A DNA stretch of 64,000 bases from CAZOVB01 sp964583095 (GTDB lineage Bacteria; Planctomycetota; Phycisphaerae; SM23-33): the NCBI GenBank assembly GCA_964583095.1, contig CAZOVB010000002.1:1-64000 (forward strand), given 5' to 3'. The notes beneath the pieces were generated by a model that saw only the letters and a list, made by a program, of their open reading frames with translations, did no database searches and was not told where the DNA came from. Both the position numbers and the translations under genes were made by a program. Each line of letters opens with the position of its first letter. Within the stretch, counting starts at the first letter, position 1. Shown here one piece after another: positions 7,360 to 15,905 of the stretch.

Positions 7360-10026
7360 TCAACCCCCCAGGCGACTGAACACATCCCACCAGGTGGCCC
7401 GGCCATGGATCCATTGGCCTTTCTTGTATTCGGTGGCCATGTTGTCGTCGGTGATCACTCTCAGATCCTCGCGCTTTCTCAACTGGGGCGCGAGGTCGGT
7501 TCGCTCCGCCTCGGCGAGTCTTTCGAGCACTTCCTGCCCTTGCGGACCGGCAAAGGCGCTTTGCCCATCGTGGAGGAACTTGCGCAGGTTCTCCCGAACC
7601 TGGGTGTCGGTCAGGTCAAAGGGCTCGTCACTCATGGCCACAAAGTTCCGGAACCTCAGCACGTGGGCAAAGACATTGGCGGCGGTATAGGCGATTTCAT
7701 CCGATCCGGTGGCGTTCAGATAGAGGACCCCGCCGGGTTTGAGCCGGCTTTTGGCGAGCTGGAAGTATTCGCGGCTGAGCAGGCCTGTCGCGTGGCTGCG
7801 CCAGTGGAACGTCGTGTTCTGCAGGATGAAATCGAATGTTTGATCCGGATGCCTCGTCAGCCATCGTCGACCGTCGTCGATGGCGATGTTCACCTTCGGG
7901 TCGCTCAGCAGGGCTGCCTGGTCGGGGTAGTCGCGGATCAGATCCAGGTATCCGGGGTTGATCTCGACGATCGTCAGGTTCTCGACGGGCCCATAGTCAG
8001 CCAGCACACGCGCCCACGAGCCGGTCGAGAGTCCGATCTCCAGCACCTGTTTCGGGTCCGGATGCAGTGCAGCGATCCAGTAGCAGCGGTCGATCATATT
8101 GGCATTGACGACCGGGTCGATAGCGAATCTGCCGTCGTAGACCCCCCCGCCGTAGACGATGTCGCCCTTGGGGTCGGCTGCAACGGTGATCACGCCGCTT
8201 CGGGTTTCCTGTTGTGCGGAGAAGGCCTCGGGCCTCGGGCCTCGGTGAATGTGGAGAAACAGGCCCTTCATCGCCGGGCCGTGCAGCACAAGCAGCAGCG
8301 CCGCCAGAGCCCCAGCCAGCGCCAGCCCCCCCACCTTCTTTCCCGTTCCGGTCAGCAGCAGCACCAGCGCCCCCAGAGCCAGCGCCGCCAGGGAGAGAAT
8401 CAGGATAATGGTGGCCGAGGAAAAGATGTCCATCAGGACGAACCCGGTCACCAGAGGCCCCGCCGTGGATCCAACGATGTTGGCTACGTAGACACGGGAG
8501 ACGGTCAGGCCCACGCTCTTGCCGGCCTGGGCGGCTTCGTGGCAGATCAGCGGGAAAATTCCCCCCAGCAGAAACGAGACCCCTCCGACGATCAGGTACA
8601 CCGTCCGGACGCTGAGGCCATGGTCGATCTGCGCCAGCCAGGCCGTTGCAAGGATGGAAAGATAATAGAACCCGCCGGAGATCAGCAGCATCAGCGCAAT
8701 GAGCCCCAGGACGCTGCGCTTCCGGTCGCGACAGAGGCGCTTGCCCATCAGCGCCCCGAAGGCCACGCCCAGCAGGAAGCAGCCCAGCACGTGTGCAAAG
8801 ACAGCCGGCCTGCCACCGGTCATGTAGGAAATCAAGCGCATCCAGACGATTTCCTGGCTCAGGGAGATATACCCTGTCGCACCGGCCAGGAAGAGCAGCC
8901 CCCACCCCGCCAACTTCTTGCGATCCAATGAAGCGACGTTTCGCAACTCGGTCGGTTCGTCGGTAGGCGCCGGCCTGTCCGTAGCCGCCGGAGGATCAGC
9001 CCGACGCTGCAGGCTGCGGGCGTAGCGCCAGACCAGCAAGCCGACGATGACATTGCAGCCGGCCGCGATGTACACCGACGTCTGCAGACCGGTCAGGAGG
9101 AAGAGCAGGTCGGCCGTCAGGAAGCAGGCGATCGCGCTGCCGACGGTGTTGATCGCGTAGAGCAGGCCCACCGACTCGCCGACGTTGCGGTAATATCGGT
9201 AGACGTGAGAGACCAGGATCGGCAAGGTCGCCCCCATCAGAAAGGTCGGCAGCGCCAGAAGGGCGAAGATCACCAGCGACACCCCGGGCAGCGAAAGATT
9301 CAGCGTGGCCTCTCCGACCTGTTGAATCAGCGGGACGCTTACCAGCCCGAACAGGCCGATGCCCAGTTGGCAGAGAAGGAACAGTTCGGCGGCCCGGCCG
9401 AGGAGCTTCCTGGCAAGGAGCCCGCCGATGAAGGACCCTACCCCCAGCCCGAACATGAACAGGGCAACGATGATCGTGATCGACTCGATGTTCACCCCGT
9501 AGATGGTAAACAGCGTCCGCTGCCAGACGATCTGGTAGATCAGTGCGGCAAAGCCGGAGAGCAGGAACAGCACGGCCAGGTACCCCTGGCTGGTGGTTGC
9601 ATTGCGGCGCTGGGCCGGTGGGAGGCCGGCGTAGAGACCGGCTCCGCCCGCGACAAGGATCAGGACCAGGAGGATCGTCCAGGGCACGTGGAAGCCGGCC
9701 GAGCCCAGGAGCGTCAGCAGGGCCGGGGCGCAGATCAAGGGTTCGATCCGCCCGAAGCGCCTTCGGGGGCCGGGAAAATCCCCCAGTGCGTGATACAGCG
9801 CGCGTCGCAGCAGAACCCAGGTGCCCAGGAACAGCCCGAGCCCGGCCAGGATGTTGCCGGCCGGAATCCACCAGGCCAGGGAATCCCCCGCCAGGCCGGC
9901 TGCGGTGAGGTTCAGCCCCGCCCCCAGGCCCGAGAGAGCGACAATCAGGGCCGATGCCAACTTCCCTCGGCTGCCTGTTGAGAGGTCCGGCTTGTTATCG
10001 ATCGTGCCTTCCTTGACATGGGACAT
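7360..10026 (-). CDS. Fused multi-spanning transporter-like / spermidine synthase-like protein
   Basis: 888 aa from ATG 10026 (GGAG eight bases upstream); a much longer open frame to 10653 is rejected because it lacks a start signal and runs into the neighbour. The first 600 residues contain about 14 hydrophobic segments in MFS-like arrangement. The last 250 residues are a class I SAM-methyltransferase/spermidine-synthase fold: nucleotide-binding loop LEIGLSTGSWARVL, acidic VEINPGY and DDGRRWL. Fused MFS-spermidine-synthase-like proteins are common in Planctomycetes and Acidobacteria; polyamine synthesis has not been shown for most. The gene is divergent from the symporter gene across a 389-bp gap. 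The substrate is unknown. Confidence 0.75.
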   Translation of the reverse strand: MSHVKEGTIDNKPDLSTGSRGKLASALIVALSGLGAGLNLTAAGLAGDSLAWWIPAGNILAGLGLFLGTWVLLRRALYHALGDFPGPRRRFGRIEPLICAPALLTLLGSAGFHVPWTILLVLILVAGGAGLYAGLPPAQRRNATTSQGYLAVLFLLSGFAALIYQIVWQRTLFTIYGVNIESITIIVALFMFGLGVGSFIGGLLARKLLGRAAELFLLCQLGIGLFGLVSVPLIQQVGEATLNLSLPGVSLVIFALLALPTFLMGATLPILVSHVYRYYRNVGESVGLLYAINTVGSAIACFLTADLLFLLTGLQTSVYIAAGCNVIVGLLVWRYARSLQRRADPPAATDRPAPTDEPTELRNVASLDRKKLAGWGLLFLAGATGYISLSQEIVWMRLISYMTGGRPAVFAHVLGCFLLGVAFGALMGKRLCRDRKRSVLGLIALMLLISGGFYYLSILATAWLAQIDHGLSVRTVYLIVGGVSFLLGGIFPLICHEAAQAGKSVGLTVSRVYVANIVGSTAGPLVTGFVLMDIFSSATIILILSLAALALGALVLLLTGTGKKVGGLALAGALAALLLVLHGPAMKGLFLHIHRGPRPEAFSAQQETRSGVITVAADPKGDIVYGGGVYDGRFAIDPVVNANMIDRCYWIAALHPDPKQVLEIGLSTGSWARVLADYGPVENLTIVEINPGYLDLIRDYPDQAALLSDPKVNIAIDDGRRWLTRHPDQTFDFILQNTTFHWRSHATGLLSREYFQLAKSRLKPGGVLYLNATGSDEIAYTAANVFAHVLRFRNFVAMSDEPFDLTDTQVRENLRKFLHDGQSAFAGPQGQEVLERLAEAERTDLAPQLRKREDLRVITDDNMATEYKKGQWIHGRATWWDVFSRLGG

Positions 10027-10415
10027 TGCGTTCTCCGCGAGATTCGAATTCGTTTTCAGATGCATCAACAGTCCGGTTGGAAAGGCTCTCGTAGCGAGAT
10101 CGAGAAGGATGGCCCGGCAGCCGGGAACGAAAACGAGGGCGAATCCGTCGGATTCATCGCGTTTTCGTCCTGCCGCCGCCAGGCGATCCGGCCGATTGCA
10201 GCAGAGACAGCTTTCCAAACGGGCGGGTAAGACGTTTCCGACCCGGGCCGGAATTGGCGGGGATTCTACCGCCTTGGGGCCCCTCGGGCAAAGAGCTTTC
10301 GCCCTGGGGTGTTTGCCCGGGCCCTTGCCGCCGAAGTGTTTTTGATGCATGATACCCGCACCGAGACACTCTCCGATGCACCTTGAGACCTCATCGAGAC
10401 GCCCTGGAGAACCAC
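10027..10415. other. Intergenic region between divergent transporter genes
   Basis: 389 bp with no convincing gene. It must hold the promoters of both flanking genes, but I found no clear -35/-10 pair. One inverted repeat stands out: CGGGCAAA at 10285-10292 and its complement TTTGCCCG at 10312-10319, 19 bp apart, about 100 bp upstream of the symporter start. It may be an operator or just a GC-rich hairpin. Confidence 0.4.
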
Positions 10416-12560
10416 ATGGCTGAAACACCCTTACTGGAAGAACAGCGAGAAAACTGGGGAACGCGTGCGGGATTCGTACTGGCCGCCATCGGCTCCGCCG
10501 TGGGCCTGGGCAACCTGTGGGGGTTCCCGTACAAGCTCTATCGATACGGGGGTGGCGCCTTCCTGATTCCCTACATCGTGGCCATGGTGATCGTGGGGAT
10601 TCCCATCCTGATCCTCGAATTCTCCCTGGGTCACATGACCCAACGGGCAGCACCCGAAGCGTTCCGCCGAGTCGGCAAACGCAAGGAGTTTGTCGGCTGG
10701 TGGGGCATCATCCTGGGCTTCGTGATCATCACGTACTACCCGGTGATTCTCGCATGGTGCATGAACTACTTCCTCTTCTCGCTGGAGGGGATTTTCGTTC
10801 ACGGCGGCTCCCTGCCCTGGGCCTCGACCACCGAGGGAAGCACCAACCGCTTTGCCTTTGAATACGCCAACGTCTGGAAGGATGAACCGGTCAAGCCCTG
10901 GGCCCTGGGGTCCATCAGCCCGCAGATCGCCTTCAGCCTGGCCTTTATCTGGATCCTGATGTTTCTGTGCATCTTCAAAGGGGTTCGCGTCGTGGGCAAG
11001 ATCGTGCTTTGGACAGTCCCGTTGCCCTGGCTGATGCTGCTGATCCTCACCGTGAACGGCCTGATGCAGCCCGGGGCAACCAAAGGACTGGCCTACTATC
11101 TCAACCCCGACTGGGAGCAACTTCTCAAACCCACGACCTGGCGGTTTGCATTCGGACAGGTCTTCTTCTCGATGAGCCTGGCCTTTGGCGTCATGGTCAC
11201 CTACGCAAGCTTCCTGCACCGCAAGAGCGATATCAACAACAATGCCGCCATCATCGGCCTGGGGGACCTGGCCACCAGCTTCATCGCCGGCATCGCCGTC
11301 TTCGCTACACTCGGGGCCATGAGTCTTGCCTCCCAGACCCCCGTGACGCAGGTTGTCACAGAAGAAACCGGGACCGTCGGGCTCTCGTTCATGGCTTTTC
11401 CCTATGCGCTGGCGCAATTACCCTACAGCGCCTGGTTCTCTCTGATCTTCTTCTTCGCCCTTTTGACCCTGGGCATCGATTCTGCCTTTTCGATTACCGA
11501 GAGCGTCCTGGCAGCCATCGTGGACAAGACCAGGTGGAATCGAACCGCAACGCTCTGGGGGATCAGTTTTATGGGCCTGAGTCTCGGCCTGCTCTATTGC
11601 AGTCGAGGGGGGTTGCGATGGTTGGAAGATATTGACGCCTTTGTGAACGGACCATGGGGAATCGCACTGCTGGGCTTGCTGGAATGCGCGGTCCTTGGTT
11701 GGCTCTTCAACCTTCCCAGGCTGCGAAGGCACGCCAATGAGCGAAGCGATTGGAAGCTGGGCCCCTGGTGGGACTGGAACCTGCGCATTGCCGTTCCGAT
11801 TGTCCTGACAGCCTTGTTTGCCTGGAGTCTGTACGACACGGTCTCGAAGCCCACGTTCTTCTTCGACAAACAGGGAGATCTGAACGTCACTTCGCTCACC
11901 GTCTTGATCCTGGCAGTTGCTGCACCTCTCCTGGCCGTACTCTTTTCGCTGTTTCGAAGCAGCGGCAAAGCTTTGCTGGTCCCCGAAAGCAGATCCACCG
12001 TGCTGGATCGACCCACGCTGGAGCCCACACGCTCCCGAACGGGGGTATGGTTGACCCTTCCGGCTTTGCTATGCGCGGCGCTGCTTTCGGTCTTCACCAT
12101 TCAGACGGGCTACCGCCACGAAGTCGCCAAGTCGGCCATCGCAGATACCGACCAAGCTGCCTCTCTGACAGTTCACCTCGCCTACAATATCCCGCTGCTG
12201 GTGCCGATCATCGTCTTCGCACTTGGATTGATCCTCTCTGTGGTGGCAATGATCTTTGGAGCACGGGAACTTGCCTGGGCCGACCGAAGAGAGTTGCATC
12301 CGCACTGGAAAGCCAGATGCTCCGGCCTGCTGGGAACACTGAGCAGCGGCCTGCATATCGGTATGCTCCTGGCCCTGATCGTCCTGGTGCGCAAGATCGA
12401 TCCAGGCGATATCATCGTCAAAACGGAAATGGCGGAGATCTCCTGGTTCATCCTGGCGGGAATGTTCGCCCTGCTCGTCGTCGGGCTGGGCTGGTGTTTC
12501 TACCGGGCCATCCAGGCTGCGGGAAACGATGAGGTCGAGGAGCAGCTTTCCGAAGAATAG
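10416..12560 (+). CDS. Neurotransmitter:sodium symporter (NSS/SNF) family transporter
   Basis: 714 aa. The ATG at 10416 has GGAGA seven bases upstream; a TTG at 10383 is less likely. The N-terminus shows the family hallmark of TM1 (AAIGSAVGLGNLWGFPYKLY), the unwound helix that binds Na+ and substrate in LeuT-type proteins, followed by GGGAFLIPY. About 12 core membrane segments are followed by two to three extra ones, with a long C-terminal half that is larger than the usual 450-520 aa of bacterial homologues. It is a predicted inner-membrane Na+-coupled importer of amino acids or related amines. Substrate cannot be read from the sequence. Confidence 0.85.
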   Translation: MAETPLLEEQRENWGTRAGFVLAAIGSAVGLGNLWGFPYKLYRYGGGAFLIPYIVAMVIVGIPILILEFSLGHMTQRAAPEAFRRVGKRKEFVGWWGIILGFVIITYYPVILAWCMNYFLFSLEGIFVHGGSLPWASTTEGSTNRFAFEYANVWKDEPVKPWALGSISPQIAFSLAFIWILMFLCIFKGVRVVGKIVLWTVPLPWLMLLILTVNGLMQPGATKGLAYYLNPDWEQLLKPTTWRFAFGQVFFSMSLAFGVMVTYASFLHRKSDINNNAAIIGLGDLATSFIAGIAVFATLGAMSLASQTPVTQVVTEETGTVGLSFMAFPYALAQLPYSAWFSLIFFFALLTLGIDSAFSITESVLAAIVDKTRWNRTATLWGISFMGLSLGLLYCSRGGLRWLEDIDAFVNGPWGIALLGLLECAVLGWLFNLPRLRRHANERSDWKLGPWWDWNLRIAVPIVLTALFAWSLYDTVSKPTFFFDKQGDLNVTSLTVLILAVAAPLLAVLFSLFRSSGKALLVPESRSTVLDRPTLEPTRSRTGVWLTLPALLCAALLSVFTIQTGYRHEVAKSAIADTDQAASLTVHLAYNIPLLVPIIVFALGLILSVVAMIFGARELAWADRRELHPHWKARCSGLLGTLSSGLHIGMLLALIVLVRKIDPGDIIVKTEMAEISWFILAGMFALLVVGLGWCFYRAIQAAGNDEVEEQLSEE

Positions 12561-12573
12561 AGTGAGTGGCAGA

Positions 12574-12608
12574 AGAGCCTTCCGGGACTCGCCGCTCCGG
12601 AGGGCTCT
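12574..12608. terminator. Terminator-like hairpin between convergent genes
   Basis: A 12-bp stem with one G-T pair (12574-12585 with 12597-12608, loop 11 nt) sits between the stops of the symporter gene and tonB. T-runs are poor on both sides, so it is a plausible but weak bidirectional terminator. Confidence 0.5.
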
Positions 12609-12624
12609 GTCCCCTGCTGCAATC

Positions 12625-13488
12625 TCAGCCGCGAAGGCGGAAGCGGATCGGCACGCGGACGGTGTCCGCCACGCCCTGGCCGTCCTGCATGGCCGGGATG
12701 AAGCGGGCCTGCTTGACGGCCTCGACGGCTGCGGCGTCCAGTCGCGCATGCCCGGAAGACTCCACCACCCTCGCAGCCAGGACCTCTCCCCGCGGCGAGA
12801 CATCCGCCTCCACAATCACGGTGCCTTCGTGCCCGCGGCGAATGCTCGCGCGGGGATATTCCGGATCGATGCCGACCTTCGACCGGGCCTGGCGGCTCAC
12901 CCCCCGGGGCCTGTCCGAACCGGCAGGCGATGGAGGCTCCCGGGTTTCTACAGGCTCCCGGGCGGCGGGGGTCGCCGCCTTTTCCGCAACCGGCTTCTCC
13001 CCTGTTGCCGGCTCCGGCGGCTCGGGTTTGCTCGCCGGAGGCCGGGGTTGCTGCGGGGCCGGCTCGCCCAGCGCCTCGGGAATCGCCGAGGCCAACTGCT
13101 CGCTCCACCTGTCCAGCGTCCGTGCGCTGCTCCTGGCCCGGCGGGAAAGCTGCCGGACCTGGCGGCGCATCTCCTGTCTCACAGGCTCCAGGTCGATCGG
13201 CTCGGGAGCAGGCTCGCTGCGCTGCTCGGGCCTCTGCATCGAAACGCGCCGGCGGGAGGGATCCTTCGGGGCCCGGCTGGGAGGCTTGACCGGCTCGGCA
13301 GGCGATGCGGGCCGGTAGTAAAACGCAGTCGATTCCTCCCCTGCCTGTCGCAGAAGCCTCGCATGTCGCCGGGGGCCGGCCGAGATGCCGAGGACCCCGG
13401 CAAGGAGAATCCCGGCCGAGGAGTGCAGTCCTATAGACAGCAGCACGCACACGAGACGTCTATATCCAGCATCCTCGGCCGGGGTCAT
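12625..13488 (-). CDS. tonB: TonB-family energy transducer
   Basis: 287 aa from ATG 13488, two bases after the stop of the TonB-dependent receptor gene, so the two are surely co-transcribed. One N-terminal membrane helix (about residues 12-32) is followed by a long Pro/Glu/Arg-rich periplasmic spacer (about 45-205) and a C-terminal TonB domain (about 210-287) with the typical YPRASIRRGHEGTVIVEADV and AAVEAVKQARFIPA pattern. It transmits proton-motive force from an ExbBD complex to the outer-membrane receptor. exbB and exbD are not in this window. Its placement suggests a transducer dedicated to the adjacent receptor. Confidence 0.88.
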   Translation of the reverse strand: MTPAEDAGYRRLVCVLLSIGLHSSAGILLAGVLGISAGPRRHARLLRQAGEESTAFYYRPASPAEPVKPPSRAPKDPSRRRVSMQRPEQRSEPAPEPIDLEPVRQEMRRQVRQLSRRARSSARTLDRWSEQLASAIPEALGEPAPQQPRPPASKPEPPEPATGEKPVAEKAATPAAREPVETREPPSPAGSDRPRGVSRQARSKVGIDPEYPRASIRRGHEGTVIVEADVSPRGEVLAARVVESSGHARLDAAAVEAVKQARFIPAMQDGQGVADTVRVPIRFRLRG

Positions 13489-13489
13489 T

Positions 13490-15727
13490 TCAGAACTTCC
13501 ATTGCAGGCCAAGCACGAAATTGATGCCCGGCTCGTTCACGCCGGATCCGTGGATCCGGTAGCCTTCGTTGGTGAGGTTTTCGACCGCGGCCCAGACATC
13601 GAGTTGCTCGGTGACTTTCATGCCGCCTCGCAGATCCATCACAAAGTACCCGGGCGTTCCGCCGGGGGGGATCCGCTGGGTGTCGCCGCTGTCGCGCGTG
13701 TTGATGTGGTCCGCCTTGCACGCAAAGCGTCCGCCAAGCTGGGCCCAGTACCGGTCGCTGGGGTGCTTCCACCGCACGCCGAGTTCGCCCTTGGGGGGCA
13801 TGAGACGGCTGAGCGGCTCACGCTCCTTGACCGGAGAGGACGTCGGGAAGGTATCGACTTCGCCATAGAGCCAGCTTGCCGTTGCGTAGGCGGTCCACTG
13901 CGGATGCAGCTTGACCTGGCCGGAAAGATCCACGCCCTGGACATAGCCGTCCCCGGCGTTCTTCTTGGTCACTTCCCGGTCTCCGGAGATGAGATCCCCG
14001 GTCGGCGTGCGGACGATCATGTCCCGAATGCAGGTGTAGTGATACGTCGCCTGCACCGAGAAGCTGTCGTAGTCGGCCTTGACGCCGCCCTCGAACGTGA
14101 TGAACTTCTCGGGGTCCAGGCCCGGGGCGGCCGTCTCGATCTCGTTGCTCCGCGCCGTGTCCAGACGCGAGAGGTCCGAGAGGTTCGGCGCCCGGAAGCT
14201 CTGGCTCACCCCGCCAAACAGGTTCCAGTGCTGCTCGGGATCGGGATACCAACTGATCCGGGCCGCTCCGACCACGGCGTCCCACTCGTCTTCCAGGCTG
14301 AAGGGCTGGCCGGTATCCGGGTCCTCGATCTGCCCGATCCGCGCCTTGGCGAAGGTGTAGCGCCCGCCCAGGGTCAACTTGACCTGCTCACCAAGGGGAA
14401 TCTGATTCTGCACGAATACGCCCAGCAGATCGTAGGAAGCGTCATCGCCAACCGGGCCCTGGATCGAGATCGACCTCAGCGAGCCGTCGCTGTTGTAGTC
14501 CCGCCGAAACGACTGGACCTCATCATGGTAGTACTCGAAGCCATAGGTCCACGTGCCGATCGGGCTCGGGCTGGTCAACTGCGTCGACAGGCCGTAGGTG
14601 TGTACGTCCACGCCCTGCTCATCGACCCGCCAGGGAGGACGCACCCGGTAGCGGCGCTCGCGGATGTGCTGCAGCGAGGCGGTGATCCGGATCGCGTCGA
14701 TGAATCCGCCCATGTTCTCGCGGTGGAAGCGCCCGTAAGTCAGAGATCGGCCCTCGTCCAGGATCCGCTTGATCTCGTTGCCGATGGTCGTGCCCTCCCA
14801 ACGGATGCCGTGGATCGTCTTATGCGTGCGCCAGGCATCGTCCTTGAAGAGCTGATAGTGCGCGAAGGTCCAGGTCGTGTCCTCGTCGGGGCGGTAGTCC
14901 AGGCGGATGTCGCCGCTGTAAACGCTGTAGCCCGTCTTGGGCTGGCGACCCAGGCCCCCGCCGCCGTCCACGTTGCCAAAGTCCCGGATCGTCCCGCCCA
15001 GTTGCACGGTGATGGGCCCGTGGCGAAGCCCTGCCAGACCCCGACCGGCCCAACTCGCCTCGGCCGTGCTCGCACGCGTCGCGAACAGGGCGAACCAGTC
15101 CTTGCCTTCCTCGAACTGCTCCCGGGGCTCCTGAAGAATCGCGTTGACGGTCCCCCCCACCGCGTCGGAGCCATAAAGCACCGAAGCGGGGCCGAGCACC
15201 ACCTCCAGCCGATCGACCGTGTAAGGATCGATCAGGTTCCAGTACTGGTTGGGACCCGAGCGGAAGGCCGAGTTGTTCAGGCGGATCCCGTCAACCAGCA
15301 TCAGCGTCTGATGGCCGGTAAAGCCGCGGATGTACGGCGAGCCCTGGGCGTTGGAGGTCTTCTGAATCATCGCGCCGGGAACAGGCTCCAGGGCTTCGGC
15401 GATGGTCGGGGCCATCCTCGGCCCGCCCGCTCCGGACATCTCCACCAGGTCGGTGGCAAAGGGCGAGTTGAACATCCGCATCTGTTCGCGCGTGGCCGTG
15501 ACGATCACCGCATCGAGCCAGGAGGGGTTGCCCTGCCCGGCCGGGGCGGTCTCTTCGGCCTGCGTCGCGGGTGTATCATCCCCGGAGGCCTGGTCGGCCG
15601 GGTCCTCGGGGGGTGTCCCAGTCTCCTGGGCCCAGGCGGGGGCCAGGCAGAACATCAGGGCCAACATGAAAGAGCAGCTTTGTCTCCAGCAGAGCGTTGT
15701 TCTGGTCCATCCGGTCGAGGCGATCAA
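13490..15727 (-). CDS. TonB-dependent outer-membrane receptor
   Basis: 745 aa from a TTG at 15727 preceded by AAGGAG six bases upstream; this start gives a clean signal peptide (cleavage after PAWA). The open frame runs to 15979 but those codons overlap the promoter and operators. The plug domain (about residues 55-185) includes the TonB-box-like DAVIVTATRE and PYIRGFTGHQTLMLVDGIRLNN. The remaining 550 residues are a 22-strand barrel ending in the usual aromatic FVLGLQWKF. It imports a scarce ligand such as a siderophore, haem, cobalamin or glycan across the outer membrane; sequence alone does not decide. It is expressed from a sigma-54 promoter at 15800-15815 and is followed by tonB. Confidence 0.9.
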   Translation of the reverse strand: MIASTGWTRTTLCWRQSCSFMLALMFCLAPAWAQETGTPPEDPADQASGDDTPATQAEETAPAGQGNPSWLDAVIVTATREQMRMFNSPFATDLVEMSGAGGPRMAPTIAEALEPVPGAMIQKTSNAQGSPYIRGFTGHQTLMLVDGIRLNNSAFRSGPNQYWNLIDPYTVDRLEVVLGPASVLYGSDAVGGTVNAILQEPREQFEEGKDWFALFATRASTAEASWAGRGLAGLRHGPITVQLGGTIRDFGNVDGGGGLGRQPKTGYSVYSGDIRLDYRPDEDTTWTFAHYQLFKDDAWRTHKTIHGIRWEGTTIGNEIKRILDEGRSLTYGRFHRENMGGFIDAIRITASLQHIRERRYRVRPPWRVDEQGVDVHTYGLSTQLTSPSPIGTWTYGFEYYHDEVQSFRRDYNSDGSLRSISIQGPVGDDASYDLLGVFVQNQIPLGEQVKLTLGGRYTFAKARIGQIEDPDTGQPFSLEDEWDAVVGAARISWYPDPEQHWNLFGGVSQSFRAPNLSDLSRLDTARSNEIETAAPGLDPEKFITFEGGVKADYDSFSVQATYHYTCIRDMIVRTPTGDLISGDREVTKKNAGDGYVQGVDLSGQVKLHPQWTAYATASWLYGEVDTFPTSSPVKEREPLSRLMPPKGELGVRWKHPSDRYWAQLGGRFACKADHINTRDSGDTQRIPPGGTPGYFVMDLRGGMKVTEQLDVWAAVENLTNEGYRIHGSGVNEPGINFVLGLQWKF

Positions 15728-15799
15728 CAGGTTCTCCTTTTTCCTGCAGGTCCATGTCGCGGGGGAATCTCCGTGTTCCCGTATCGCGTACCTACGGGA

Positions 15800-15815
15800 T
15801 GCAACGAACGTGCCA
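15800..15815 (-). promoter_or_regulatory. Sigma-54 (RpoN) promoter of the TonB receptor-tonB operon
   Basis: Reading leftward the sequence is TGGCACG-TTCG-TTGCA, an exact match to the -24/-12 consensus TGGCACG-N4-TTGCW with the GG and GC dinucleotides correctly spaced. It lies about 75 bp upstream of the TTG start of the receptor gene, implying a leader of about 60 nt. Two palindromic activator sites lie 50-90 bp further upstream and the gene for a sigma-54-type activator is adjacent. Confidence 0.88.
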
Positions 15816-15867
15816 GACGGCAAATCCCCTGTTTGCAGGTTCAAGCGCGGTGGACGGTCCCTTGCGA

Positions 15868-15884
15868 TGCACACCATGTGTGCA
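15868..15884. promoter_or_regulatory. Upstream activator site 1 (17-bp palindrome)
   Basis: TGCACACCATGTGTGCA, perfect 7-bp arms. Of the TGCAC-N7-GTGCA kind bound by Fis-type helix-turn-helix domains of NtrC-family activators. It is the promoter-proximal site of a pair and probably binds the product of the adjacent response regulator gene. Confidence 0.75.
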
Positions 15885-15888
15885 GGAG

Positions 15889-15905
15889 TGCACAACTGCT
15901 GTGCA
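15889..15905. promoter_or_regulatory. Upstream activator site 2 (17-bp palindrome)
   Basis: TGCACAACTGCTGTGCA, perfect 6-bp arms and the same TGCAC-N7-GTGCA outline as site 1. The two centres are 21 bp apart, two helical turns, so dimers would bind on one face of the DNA. The site directly abuts the stop codon of the response regulator gene. Confidence 0.75.

Noticed and set aside
10027..10653. N-terminal extension of the fused transporter/spermidine-synthase-like gene
   Set aside because: No ribosome-binding site, crosses into the divergent symporter gene, and the ATG at 10026 has a good GGAG.
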